A stretch of DNA of 64,000 bases from CAYRYU01 sp964428355 (GTDB taxonomy: Bacteria > Muiribacteriota > Ozemobacteria > Ozemobacterales > Ozemobacteraceae), in the NCBI GenBank assembly GCA_964428355.1, contig CAYRYU010000001.1:248001-312000 (forward strand). The letters are read 5' to 3'. Both the position numbers and the translations under genes were made by a program. Positions 52,320 through 61,221 of the stretch are shown here, piece by piece. Position 1 is the first letter of the stretch; the number at the start of each line of letters is the position of its first letter. The notes under the pieces were generated by a model. The model saw only the letters and a program-made list of their open reading frames with translations, ran no database searches and was not told the DNA's origin.

Positions 52320-53660
52320 TCAGAAGGTCGTTGCGCCGCTGAAGGACAGGGAGGAAATCCGGACGGAGGGAACGCATGTGCTCCCAAAGGACGAAACGAA
52401 GGTCCTGGTCTCTTTCGAAATCCCCTCCATCTTTTCGAGAGCCTCCAGAATTGGGAAGGTGAAGCGCAGGTTCTTGATCCCGCGGGAGATTTTCCCCTCC
52501 TCGATCAGGAAGGTCCCATCCCGGGTCATTCCCGTGATGACGGTCTTTTTGGGGTGAACCGGATTGGTGTAGTGGAACCTCGACACCCAGATCCCTTTCT
52601 TGATGCCCTTGATGAGCTCGTCCTTGGGCACAGTCCCGGGAGCCATGAACAGATGCAGGGGGACCGGACCCCAGGTATTCGGGGCGGGAAGCGCATGCCC
52701 CGTATTCTCCTTGCCCGCGAGCCTGGCGTTGGTCGAATCCCAGACAGCGTCTCTGGCAATACCTTCGGAAACGAGGTCGACCCGCTTCTTGGGGAACCCC
52801 TCGAAGTCGAACGGTTGGGGCAGGCCCCGGGGGTCGGATCCGTCGTCCCAGAGGGAGAAACCGGGAACCGCAATGCGCTGGTTCTGCTTCTCCGAGAGGA
52901 AACTTCTTCTCTCCCTGACAGCCATCCCATTGAACCCCAGCATGGAAAGGAAGGAGACCATCGTTGAGACTGCGTATTCCTCGAGTATGACGGGATACTC
53001 GCCGGGCGGCAGATCGATGGGGTGTAGGCTCATCTCGGTCTTCCGGATGGCTTCGTCGGCGAGTTTTTCGACGTCCAGGTCGTGAACGTCGATTGCGCTT
53101 GCGTGGGCAAAACCGGAACTGTCATCCGACATCACGACGGTGGAAAAATCGGCGATCGTGGTGGGATGGTAGGCCCGGATTCCCCTCGAGTTCCCGATCG
53201 CGACTTCCTTGACCCCGGTTTCGAACGCCCCCGAGGAACGGAAGCCCCTGTTTTTCGCCTTCTTGATCAACTGGGCGACACCCTCCGCCCTTTTCTGGGG
53301 GGAGAACCTTTCCGTGGAGGGCCGGACACACGATCTGGTCGGAATGTCCCCACCGGTGGGGAGGCCGGGAAAATCGGGGTTCTCCTCGGAAAGCCGGGCG
53401 ATCTCGAAAGCGCGGTCCACGGCGGCTTTCAATCCTTCGGAATCCACGCGGTTGGTCCAGGCGAAGCCGTTCTTCCGGCCCTTGATCACACGGATGTTGA
53501 CGGTGCCGTTACGTTCCACGACGTTCTGATGGATGTAGTTTTCGGCGAACCTGGTGAGCCCGGATTCGTTGGTGAAAATGGTTACCTGTGCCTCATCCGC
53601 GGCCGAGGTCATTGCCAGGACGTCGCGAAGGATCATTTCGCAAGTTTCTTTTCCAAACAT
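52320..53660 (-). CDS. tldE: TldE/PmbA-family protein
   Basis: This is a protein of about 446 residues, starting at ATG 53660 with the TldD stop overlapping (TGATG). The layout is that of the TldD/PmbA family: N-terminal domain (AQVTIFTNESGLTRFAENYI, GRKNGFAWTN), then PGEYPVILEEYAVSTMVSFL in place of the zinc site. It lacks the HExxxH of TldD, as TldE partners normally do. TldD and TldE form a heteromeric protease that trims unfolded or ribosomally made peptides, for example in microcin B17 and PQQ-like maturation, and general peptide breakdown. No precursor peptide gene was seen. It is the distal member of the POT-PepF-PepT-TldD-TldE cluster. Confidence 0.88.
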   Translation of the reverse strand: MFGKETCEMILRDVLAMTSAADEAQVTIFTNESGLTRFAENYIHQNVVERNGTVNIRVIKGRKNGFAWTNRVDSEGLKAAVDRAFEIARLSEENPDFPGLPTGGDIPTRSCVRPSTERFSPQKRAEGVAQLIKKAKNRGFRSSGAFETGVKEVAIGNSRGIRAYHPTTIADFSTVVMSDDSSGFAHASAIDVHDLDVEKLADEAIRKTEMSLHPIDLPPGEYPVILEEYAVSTMVSFLSMLGFNGMAVRERRSFLSEKQNQRIAVPGFSLWDDGSDPRGLPQPFDFEGFPKKRVDLVSEGIARDAVWDSTNARLAGKENTGHALPAPNTWGPVPLHLFMAPGTVPKDELIKGIKKGIWVSRFHYTNPVHPKKTVITGMTRDGTFLIEEGKISRGIKNLRFTFPILEALEKMEGISKETRTFVSSFGSTCVPSVRISSLSFSGATTF

Positions 53661-55096
53661 CAGAACACCCCCACTCGAACGTTCCGAAAGCGCGCCGGAG
53701 CGCAACCGTGACCGACATGGGCAATCTGTGAGGGTTCACCCTTGCCGCAGTTCGGGGTTCCCCAGAGGCCCCAATGTTTTTCGCTGCAGATCGCATCGCA
53801 ACCCTGCCAGAATTCGGGAGTGATCCCTGTGTAGGTCGCATTCTTGAGCATCCGTCCGATTTGACCGTTCTTGATCTCGTAGGCGAGCTCGGTCCCGAAC
53901 TGGAAATTCAACCGTTTGTCGTCGATCGACCAGGATTTGTTGGTGACCAGGTACAGGCCGTCCTGGGTGTCCGAAACGAGGTCGTGGAAGCTCCAGGTTC
54001 CGGGTGCGAGATTGACGTTGGTCATCCGCACGATCGGGATCCGGTTCCATCTGGTGGCACGGTTGGCGGCGGAACTGGGCACCCCAAGCTCCGCCGCGGT
54101 CTCGTGGCTGGAGAGGTAACCCTGGAAGATCCCGTTCTTGACGAGATCGGTCCGGCAGGCGGGGACCCCGTCGTCATCGTAGCCGTAGGTTCCGAGACCG
54201 TTGACCACGGTACCGTCCTGATAGAGGTTCACGATATCAGACCCATAGCGGAACTTCCCGACCTTCTCGGTCGTCAGGAAGGAAGTTCCGGCAAAGCTGG
54301 CTTCCATCCCGTAAACGCGGTCAAGTTCCACAGCATGGCCGCACGACTCGTGGATCTGGAGCGCAAGCTGTGTGGGATCAAGGATGATGGTCTTGACCCC
54401 GGAAGGGCATTGGGGAGCGGTCAGAAGCGCGACGCACTCCTCGGCGATGCGGGTGGCGTTTCCGGCGAGGTCCATGTTCCTGATGTGCTCATAACCGCCC
54501 GTCAGTTGCTGGCGGCCGAAGGAGTTGGGAAAGCTGCGTTTCTGCATCTCCCCCTGCCCCACGGCCACGCACTCGATTCCGCCCCCGGTTTCCATCAGGT
54601 CCTGTTGGATGAAGGAACCCTCGGTGTTCGCGAAAAACTTGGTTTCACGCATGCACCCCATCGAACTTTTCGCCGAGGTAATCCCCTGGATCTTCCTCAT
54701 TCCCGCGTCGGCGGCAAGCAACAACTCGAGCTTCTTGTCGAGCGTGACCGCGAAGGGATCCTCCACGAATGGGGTCTTGTAATGACCCGTAACCGCACTC
54801 CTGGCCGGGAACCTGATTCCCCCCTGTTTCGGGGCAAGGCCCGAGGAACGAGCGACATCGAAGGCTTCCTTTACCACCCGCTCCCACAGACGTTTGTCGG
54901 GGCTGCAGCTGAAGCCCCACGCCCCGTTAACGAGGATCCGGAGGCCGTATCCCTCGTCCTCGGACTTTTCGATACCCTCGACCCGGCCGTTCTTGACGAT
55001 AAGCGATTCGTACTCGCCACGGATGAACCGCACATCGGCGTACTGGGCCCCTTTTGAACGGGCGAGATCGACCAGTTTCAACAACCATTCCTTCAT
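53660..55096 (-). CDS. tldD: TldD-family zinc metalloprotease
   Basis: This is a 478-residue cytoplasmic-type protein with no signal peptide. The zinc motif HESCGH (His249, Glu250, His254) in QIHESCGHAVELDRVYG is the defining TldD signature. Flanking wording (YADVRFIRGEYESLIVKNGR, VRMTNVNLAPG, GLYLVTNKSW) agrees. It is the catalytic partner of TldE, whose ATG overlaps this stop codon, so the two subunits are made together. The ATG at 55096 has AAAGGGG upstream. It lies 93 bases after PepT on the same strand. In this setting the complex would finish the breakdown of peptides imported by the POT transporter; that is inference from gene order. Confidence 0.93.
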   Translation of the reverse strand: MKEWLLKLVDLARSKGAQYADVRFIRGEYESLIVKNGRVEGIEKSEDEGYGLRILVNGAWGFSCSPDKRLWERVVKEAFDVARSSGLAPKQGGIRFPARSAVTGHYKTPFVEDPFAVTLDKKLELLLAADAGMRKIQGITSAKSSMGCMRETKFFANTEGSFIQQDLMETGGGIECVAVGQGEMQKRSFPNSFGRQQLTGGYEHIRNMDLAGNATRIAEECVALLTAPQCPSGVKTIILDPTQLALQIHESCGHAVELDRVYGMEASFAGTSFLTTEKVGKFRYGSDIVNLYQDGTVVNGLGTYGYDDDGVPACRTDLVKNGIFQGYLSSHETAAELGVPSSAANRATRWNRIPIVRMTNVNLAPGTWSFHDLVSDTQDGLYLVTNKSWSIDDKRLNFQFGTELAYEIKNGQIGRMLKNATYTGITPEFWQGCDAICSEKHWGLWGTPNCGKGEPSQIAHVGHGCAPARFRNVRVGVF

Positions 55097-55189
55097 CGAA
55101 GACCCCTTTCTTCATGTTTGGACGGGATTCTATCCCCTTCGTGATCCGAGGTCAATTCCCGACGCGAAAGACAGGAAAGAAGGATTGCC

Positions 55190-56512
55190 TCACGGGACGG
55201 CCGGATGGTCGCCCCAGATCCGGACGATCTCGACGATCGCCTGGGCGGCCTTAGCCAGGACGTTCACCGAAAGCCACTCCTCGAGGCTGTGAACGTTCTC
55301 GGCCCCACAAAAGATGTTGGCGGCAGGCACACCCTTGAAGGTGAGCCTGGAACCATCGGTTCCTCCTCTTATGGGTTTCATCACGGGCTCGACCCCGACT
55401 TTCCTCATCGCATCCATGGCGTATTCAACGATATGGGGGTATGTGGCAAGAACGGACTTCATGTTCCGATACCCGTCCTCGACCGAAAGGTCGATTTTCA
55501 CCTCGGGGAAGGCCTTCCTGGTGGTTCCGACGACTCCAGCGAGCCTGCGCTTCTTCTCTTCGAGGCCGGGCAGCTCGAAATCGCGCAGGATGAGACGAAC
55601 GGTCGTGGATTCTTCGTTCCCGTTCACTTCATAGGGATGGAAGTAACCCTGACGGTCCTCTGTCCTTTCGGGCTTGATTTCTTCGGGGATCGAGGCGAGA
55701 AAGGAGGCTGCGGCATAGAGGCTGTTTACCATTATCCCCTTGGCATATCCCGGATGAGCGTTTTTCCCGGTGAATGTGACAGTCGCGGAGGCCGCATTGA
55801 AGGTCTCGTCGTTGATCTCCCCTTCCTGTTCACCGTCAACGGTGTAGGCATAGGTCCCGGCCCATGGCCCCACATCGAAACCCTCGGAACTGAGATCCAC
55901 CTCCTCGTCCGGCGTGAAAGCGACCCGGACGATTCCGTGGGGGATCCCGGGATTCTTCACCAGGAACTCCATGGCGGTCATGATTGCCGCGATTCCAGCC
56001 TTGTCATCGGCACCGAGAAGGGCGGTACCATCAGAAGTGATGATCTCCGAACCCACCGCCCTGGCGAGTCGGGGGTTCTTGCTTTCGGGGATGACGACCG
56101 AAGGGCTTCCCGGCAGCTTGACGTCGCCTCCCTTGTACAGGTGGACAACAGGTTTGACATTCTTTCCCCGGACTGCCGAGGAGGTGTCGATATGGGCGAT
56201 GAAACCCAGCGGCTGGATCTTCTTCCCCTCGGCGTTCGCGGGGAGGGTGGCATAAACGTAACACTTGTCGTCGAGGCGGACTTCGGAAAGGCCGATCTCC
56301 CGAAGCTCCCTTTCCAACATCCGGGCGAGTTCCCACTGACCCGGGCTGCTGGGAGTGGATTTTGCCCCGTCAACCGACTGGGTGTTGACCGCGGTGTATT
56401 TGAGGAAGCGGGCTTTTACCGCGGCGCGGAAACTCTCCATGTCAGGGGAGCCGGCAGTGGCTGCCCGGGCAACCCACACGCCGGCAAGAAGAAAGAAAAG
56501 GACGTACTTCAT
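55190..56512 (-). CDS. pepT: Peptidase T-like tripeptidase with a signal peptide
   Basis: This is a protein of about 440 residues of the M20B family, which removes the N-terminal residue from tripeptides using two zinc ions. Motifs are HID (His107, Asp109) in FIAHIDTSSAV, the bridging Asp in LGADDKAG (169/170), and the catalytic Glu203-Glu204 in TPDEEVDLSSEG. Unusually, the ATG at 56512 (GGAGGG upstream) encodes a hydrophobic export signal (MKYVLFFLLAGVWVARAATA) before the normal PepT start. Known PepT enzymes are cytoplasmic. The gene follows an exported PepF by 29 bases, so a periplasmic peptide-degrading pair is inferred. Confidence 0.9.
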   Translation of the reverse strand: MKYVLFFLLAGVWVARAATAGSPDMESFRAAVKARFLKYTAVNTQSVDGAKSTPSSPGQWELARMLERELREIGLSEVRLDDKCYVYATLPANAEGKKIQPLGFIAHIDTSSAVRGKNVKPVVHLYKGGDVKLPGSPSVVIPESKNPRLARAVGSEIITSDGTALLGADDKAGIAAIMTAMEFLVKNPGIPHGIVRVAFTPDEEVDLSSEGFDVGPWAGTYAYTVDGEQEGEINDETFNAASATVTFTGKNAHPGYAKGIMVNSLYAAASFLASIPEEIKPERTEDRQGYFHPYEVNGNEESTTVRLILRDFELPGLEEKKRRLAGVVGTTRKAFPEVKIDLSVEDGYRNMKSVLATYPHIVEYAMDAMRKVGVEPVMKPIRGGTDGSRLTFKGVPAANIFCGAENVHSLEEWLSVNVLAKAAQAIVEIVRIWGDHPAVP

Positions 56513-56541
56513 CTGAATCCCTCCGAAAGGGCGGGGGAGGA

Positions 56542-58398
56542 TCATTTCACCCCCGCCATGAACTCGTCGAACCGGGACCGGATCATCTTGAAAACCCCCT
56601 CCAGGAGAGCGGGATCCTTGAGATCGATTCCCAGGAAATCCTTCAACAAACCGTCCGCGGGACGGTCGAAACCGGTGGCGATCATGTCGATGTATTTGGT
56701 CGTGAACCCCGCCGGATCGGCCCTGTACATCTCCAGATATTTGAGAGCAAGGGCATGGGATATGACGTAGTTGACATAATAGGTCGGATCCGTCCAGTAA
56801 TGGTGTTTTCGGATCCAGTGATACTCGAGCTCGGGATGTCGGGGAAACAGGATATCGTAGACTTTTCCGACCTCGAGGCAGGTTTTGTTGAAGCCTTTGT
56901 AATCTGCAATCTCGTCACGGGAAACACGGTCGTAACAAACCATCTCGAACTTCGCCCTCCGGGCCAGCTCCCAGAGGTACATCATCTCGTTGAGCGAATC
57001 CCAGGCCATCCCTTTTCGGGTGGCGGGATCGGAGGCGGTTTTCATCAGATGCTCTCTCAGGAGCCACTCGTTGAACATGGCGAACGACTCCGTCATGAAG
57101 GCGGGGCCATCCTCGAACAGCAGAGAGCCGCACTTCTGCTGAACGAGCTGGGACTGCATCTCATGGCCGACTTCGTGCGCCATCGCGGAAAGATCCTTGA
57201 GATACCCCTGGTAACCGTCCATGAAATACCCGAAGTTCCCGATGCAGAAACCGCCCTGCTCCCTTTTCCGCCCCCCGACGACGTCGAGCTTTCCGTTTGC
57301 CGGGTCCAGCATCCGAGCAAGGTCGACGGAGTAGCTCGCCCCGAGCACACCCAATGATTCCCGGAGGATCCTGGTCCCGGTTGCGACCGCGAACCTTGGT
57401 ACCGGGGTCCCCTTCGGGGGGATCTGCATATCCCAAAAACAGGTCTCGGGAATGGACAATTCGACCTTGAGGGAATCCATTCTGACCTTCTGGTATGCCC
57501 GGTACAAGGGGATCGCCCCTTCAATCTGGTTGAAGAGGGAATCCATTTCGGGACGGGACAGGTACATTTCGAAAAGCGCCTGATGGAAATATGTCTCGAA
57601 CCCCCTCATCCTGGCGACACTGTTTAGGGTCCTCATTTCCTGGCGCAGGGCGAACCCCAGAAGATCGGCATCCCGTTTGAGAGTGCTGTAGTAATCGCGA
57701 AAAGCCCTCTCCCTGATCCTCCGGTCCGGGTTCATCATCAGTGCCTCGAAATCGAGGTGGACATCGTATTCCTTGCCGTCGGCACGGATCTTGGGAAAAG
57801 CCGCACGGTCGAAAACCTTCTGGAACAGGTCTGCCTGCCAGGATGTGAGATCAGGTGAAACGGCTGACAGGACGCTCTCCTTGTCCTCGGAAAGTGTATG
57901 AGGAGCCATCCTCACGATGTCCTGGAGAAAGTACCGGAACTTTTCCAGAACCGGCTCCTGACGAATGAAATCGTCCAAAAGACGCGGGTTGAGTTTCTTC
58001 AACTCGACCCGAAGAAAGCTGGTCCTTGCCCCAATCTCGGCCTCGAGTTGTTCCTGTGCCTCGAAAGCCGCACGATCGTCCGTGTTGACTGCCTTCTTGA
58101 AAGATGCATAGGCGGAAAGCCGGTAGAGAAGGTCGGTCAGGCGGCGGTAGGCATCCATGGCCCCCAGCAGACTCCGCGCGGAAAGAGTGGTTTTCGCCCG
58201 GTACCCCTCGATCTCGTCGGCTATCTTGCGCGCCTGATCGCAGGCGTTCTTCCAGCAGCCGGCATCGGCGAACAGGTTCCTCTCCAGCTGGAAACGGTAG
58301 GCTTTCTTCTCGGGCTCCGAAAACGGCTCGAACCCCGCGGCCTGCCCTCGGATGAAGAGGGAGAACGCGATCATCAGCGTTAATCGAAATCTGGTCAT
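56542..58398 (-). CDS. pepF: Exported M3-family oligoendopeptidase (PepF-like)
   Basis: This is a 618-residue protein. The zinc site is HEVGH (His408, Glu409, His412) in AMAHEVGHEMQS, with the later ligand Glu in FMTESFAMFNEW. The M3B signatures MRGFETYFHQALFE and YGGSY-equivalent region are present, and length matches PepF (~600). Residues 1-21 (MTRFRLTLMIAFSLFIRGQA) form a signal peptide, which the cytoplasmic PepF of Gram-positive bacteria lacks. It would cleave peptides of about 7-17 residues in the periplasm. The ATG has GAGGTG upstream and starts 9 bases after the POT transporter's stop, so it is the second gene of the operon. Confidence 0.9.
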   Translation of the reverse strand: MTRFRLTLMIAFSLFIRGQAAGFEPFSEPEKKAYRFQLERNLFADAGCWKNACDQARKIADEIEGYRAKTTLSARSLLGAMDAYRRLTDLLYRLSAYASFKKAVNTDDRAAFEAQEQLEAEIGARTSFLRVELKKLNPRLLDDFIRQEPVLEKFRYFLQDIVRMAPHTLSEDKESVLSAVSPDLTSWQADLFQKVFDRAAFPKIRADGKEYDVHLDFEALMMNPDRRIRERAFRDYYSTLKRDADLLGFALRQEMRTLNSVARMRGFETYFHQALFEMYLSRPEMDSLFNQIEGAIPLYRAYQKVRMDSLKVELSIPETCFWDMQIPPKGTPVPRFAVATGTRILRESLGVLGASYSVDLARMLDPANGKLDVVGGRKREQGGFCIGNFGYFMDGYQGYLKDLSAMAHEVGHEMQSQLVQQKCGSLLFEDGPAFMTESFAMFNEWLLREHLMKTASDPATRKGMAWDSLNEMMYLWELARRAKFEMVCYDRVSRDEIADYKGFNKTCLEVGKVYDILFPRHPELEYHWIRKHHYWTDPTYYVNYVISHALALKYLEMYRADPAGFTTKYIDMIATGFDRPADGLLKDFLGIDLKDPALLEGVFKMIRSRFDEFMAGVK

Positions 58399-58407
58399 AT
58401 CCGCACC

Positions 58408-59703
58408 TCAGTTGATGCCGTGCATCCATTCCTTCAGGCGGCCACGAATGAGAAACAGGACCAGGGCCGCAGCCAGCGTGGTTCCGATTGGAATCATGAA
58501 GAAGGTGAAATGATTCATGGAATCGAAATTCCCCGCGAAGATTCCCCCCACGAGGTTCGCGGCGAAGTTCGACAGGAACCAGGTTCCCATCATCAGCGAA
58601 GCGAACTTTGCGGGAGCAAGCTTGGAGATCATGGAAAGACCGACCGGGGAAAGGCACAGCTCCCCGATGGTATGGAAGAAATAAGTCAGAATGAGCCACA
58701 GGGCGCTTACTTTTCCCGACTGCTGGTAGACCAGATCGGCAACCATCACCACTGCAAAGCCAAGGGCGACCATGACGAGGGCGATCGCGAACTTGACGGG
58801 GGTGGAAGGTTCTTTCTTCTTTTCCGCGAGGGATTGCCAAAGGCCGGCGAACCAGGGGGCGAGGAGGAAGATGAAAAGCGGATTCACCGACTGGAAGTAG
58901 CTTGCGGGAAACTCCCAGCCCAGGAACGAGACCATCCGCTCGGTGCAACGATCCGCGAAAACGGTGAGGGAACTGCCGGCCTGTTCGAAGGTCGCCCAGA
59001 AGAATACGCTGAACCCAACCATGATGAAGATCACATACATCCGTTGCATTTCCTCGGGAGTAAGGGGTACCTCGGGAACGGATTCATCCTGCTTTTTCCT
59101 TGCCGGTTCGAGACCATGCTCCCCAAGAAGATCCTGACGCCAAAGGAAACAGAGCAGCCCGATCACCATTCCCACCCCGGCGGCGCCGAAGCCCCAGTGC
59201 CAACCGACCTTTTCCCCCAGTGCACCGCAAACGAGGGGGGCGAAAAACGCGCCAAGGTTGATCCCCATGTAGAAGATCGTGAATCCGCCGTCCCGACGAG
59301 GATCTCCGGGTTCGTAGAGTTTCCCCACGATCGTGGAAATGTTGGGCTTGAAGAGACCGTTCCCGATCACCAGCAGTGCAAGTGCGCCGAAGAAGCAGGG
59401 AAGAGGTGGAAACGCCATCAGGAAATGTCCGAGGGCCATGAGCGATCCCCCGATAACGATTGCCCGCCTTGTCCCAAGGTACCTGTCCGCGAGGTACCCG
59501 CCTCCAAGAGCCGAGAAGTAGACCAGGCCCGTGTACCATCCATAGACCTGGCCAGAGGTTTCCAGAGAAAACCGGAGGGCCTTGATCATGTACAGGGTCA
59601 GCAGCGCCCTCATTCCGTAGAAACTGAATCTCTCCCACATTTCAACCGTGAAAAGCAGGTAAAGCCCTTTGGGGTGCTCATGGGAAATGCCCTGTTCTGC
59701 CAT
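58408..59703 (-). CDS. POT/PTR2-family proton-coupled oligopeptide transporter
   Basis: This is a protein of about 431 residues with ~12-14 helices. Family signatures are the E(x)xERFxYYG-type EMWERFSFYGMRALLTLYM at residues ~21-39, PTR2 motif 1 (GGGYLADRYLGTRRAIVIGG), and FYMGINLGAFFAPLVCG. It imports di- and tripeptides with protons across the inner membrane. The ATG at 59703 has AGAGGAAG immediately upstream; the longer frame to 59796 would cover the promoter. It heads the operon POT-PepF-PepT-TldD-TldE, giving a full path from periplasmic peptide cutting to uptake and final cytoplasmic breakdown. Confidence 0.92.
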   Translation of the reverse strand: MAEQGISHEHPKGLYLLFTVEMWERFSFYGMRALLTLYMIKALRFSLETSGQVYGWYTGLVYFSALGGGYLADRYLGTRRAIVIGGSLMALGHFLMAFPPLPCFFGALALLVIGNGLFKPNISTIVGKLYEPGDPRRDGGFTIFYMGINLGAFFAPLVCGALGEKVGWHWGFGAAGVGMVIGLLCFLWRQDLLGEHGLEPARKKQDESVPEVPLTPEEMQRMYVIFIMVGFSVFFWATFEQAGSSLTVFADRCTERMVSFLGWEFPASYFQSVNPLFIFLLAPWFAGLWQSLAEKKKEPSTPVKFAIALVMVALGFAVVMVADLVYQQSGKVSALWLILTYFFHTIGELCLSPVGLSMISKLAPAKFASLMMGTWFLSNFAANLVGGIFAGNFDSMNHFTFFMIPIGTTLAAALVLFLIRGRLKEWMHGIN

Positions 59704-59786
59704 CTTCCTCTGCTCCGAAAAATCCGGTCGATTCGAAGGGCCGGAAAGACCGGTAAATGAGGTCGAGTCGGTTCCGAGAGGAAGCG

Positions 59787-59816
59787 AGTATATCACACGC
59801 GGAGAAATTTCGGCAA
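59787..59816 (-). promoter_or_regulatory. Candidate promoter of the peptide-use operon
   Basis: On the minus strand TTGCCG (59816-59811) is followed after 18 bases by TATACT (59792-59787), about 84 bases before the POT start. The -10 is 5/6 and the -35 is 4/6 to consensus. Confidence 0.45.
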
Positions 59817-59840
59817 AGCGGACGACGAAATGTACAACCC

Positions 59841-60761
59841 CTATTCAGGCCACCACAATTCCTCCGAGCGGATGAAGCTCATCAGGAAACCGTCCCGCAA
59901 CCGCAACTGGGACCGGAAGATCCGGATGGACTCCTCTTTCTTCCTGATTCCTTCGGGAGTCGGGTGGTACCTTTCCGGAACCGGAAGCCCAGGGGGATTT
60001 TCGATCCCGCACCCTGGAAGGTATCCGAAGGGCCGCGGATATTTCCGGCGGGATCCCCGGTGTACCAGGAAACACATTCGTTTCACGTGAGGCGCATTTC
60101 CGGTGTGCCCTTCCAACCCGGCAAGGCATTCGGAGATCAAGCGGGAAACCGCACGGTGATCCTCGTTCGAGTCGAACCGGCTCGGAAAGACACATGTTTC
60201 CGGGGCCATCTCTTCCAGGATATTCGCCAGGTCCTTTTCCAAAGCCACCAGGGAATAGGGCCTCGGTGGACGCTTCTTCCCCAACCAACGGCCGATTCCG
60301 AACCTTTGCCGTGTGGCAGGACACCGGATCAACCGATCGGGATTCTTTTCCCGCAGGATACGCCCGAGGGATCCCCCCGGGTATGCCAGGAAAATGCAGC
60401 GTCCTTCCGGAACCCCGAGGCTTGCGAGAGCTTTCACCGATTCACCCCTCCGGATGGTCCCCAGCACCCTGAAGTCATGGCCCCGAAGGAGCGGGCCGGG
60501 TTTCCTCCTTGCCAGACGAGCCGCACGTGCAAATCTTGCCCCGTCGGTGACGAGAACAACCGAGACCTCAGCCCCCTCCCGTATCTTGTCGGAAAGGAAT
60601 CCACCAAGTCCGATGACCTCGTCATCGGGGTGTGGTGCGAACACCAGGATCCGTTCGGCATGAGCGGAAGCCACCTGTCCGTATGGAAAAGCCGGGGAGT
60701 TAAGCAGGAAAAGCATCAGGAACGCCGGGAAAAGGCGCGAGTAATGGATTTGTCCGATCAT
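59841..60761 (-). CDS. Exported PIG-L (LmbE-like) deacetylase
   Basis: This is a 306-residue protein. A signal peptide occupies residues 1-27 (ATG 60761, core LFPAFLMLFLLNSPAF). The zinc-binding PHPDDE motif (His44, Asp46, Asp47) sits in ILVFAPHPDDEVIGLGG, and the later ligand region is SNEDHRAV. PIG-L enzymes remove acetyl groups from GlcNAc-containing lipids or small molecules. Export is less common in this family and points to an envelope substrate such as a glycolipid or cell-wall amino sugar. It lies upstream of the POT operon on the same strand, with a promoter between, and is divergent from the amidohydrolase operon. Confidence 0.88.
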   Translation of the reverse strand: MIGQIHYSRLFPAFLMLFLLNSPAFPYGQVASAHAERILVFAPHPDDEVIGLGGFLSDKIREGAEVSVVLVTDGARFARAARLARRKPGPLLRGHDFRVLGTIRRGESVKALASLGVPEGRCIFLAYPGGSLGRILREKNPDRLIRCPATRQRFGIGRWLGKKRPPRPYSLVALEKDLANILEEMAPETCVFPSRFDSNEDHRAVSRLISECLAGLEGHTGNAPHVKRMCFLVHRGSRRKYPRPFGYLPGCGIENPPGLPVPERYHPTPEGIRKKEESIRIFRSQLRLRDGFLMSFIRSEELWWPE

Positions 60762-60875
60762 AAGACCCAGTCATCTTGTCAGATCCCGATTGACAATTCA
60801 ATAGGGAAAAAGCCTTTGGATCTCGAATCGGCAAGGGGGCTTTTCCAAAAAATCCATCTCTGGTATAGTGGCCGC

Positions 60876-61217
60876 ATGGTGAAACTTTTCGCCCTGAACA
60901 GCGTATGCCTCAAGCGCCTCGTGGCGCGCAGCATTCCCTCCCAGGTCGCCTGCCGGCTCCTTGGAAACACCAACTCCCCCTGTCTCCTCGACCGGATCTG
61001 TTCGAAATCGGATTCGAAAGGGCTTTCCTTCTTCTACGGGGTGTTGGGGGGAATCCTGCTCGGCACACTGGTTTTGGGTTTCTGGCTCCTGAGAATCACA
61101 AGGCTTTCGAAGCTCCTGGGTTTGTTCGGCCGAGTGATCCTCCCCCCGTTAGCCTGGGTCATTACGACGGTCGTGGCCGGAAAGAGGTTCCTCGACTCCC
61201 TGAGGGAATCGTTCTGA
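60876..61217 (+). CDS. Small membrane protein, unknown function
   Basis: This is a 113-residue protein (ATG 60876) with one strong helix (FFYGVLGGILLGTLVLGFWL) and a second hydrophobic stretch near ~83-100. Three Cys lie in the first 50 residues. No family is recognised. Upstream is a TATAGT box (60864-60869) very close to the start, so a leaderless message is possible. A TTGACA (60790-60795) has no matching -10. The stop lies 4 bases before the amidohydrolase ATG, so this is the first gene of a three-gene operon. A longer frame in this register overlaps the PIG-L gene and is rejected. Confidence 0.5.
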   Translation: MVKLFALNSVCLKRLVARSIPSQVACRLLGNTNSPCLLDRICSKSDSKGLSFFYGVLGGILLGTLVLGFWLLRITRLSKLLGLFGRVILPPLAWVITTVVAGKRFLDSLRESF

Positions 61218-61221
61218 CCTC

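Noticed and set aside
55205..56770. Plus-strand frame of 521 codons opposite PepT
   Set aside because: It is antisense to a well-supported enzyme, shows no recognisable domain, and has no ribosome site.
58420..59760. Plus-strand open frame of 446 codons opposite the POT transporter
   Set aside because: It has low-complexity charged composition (Glu, Gly, His, Asn) and lies exactly antisense to a clear transporter gene.
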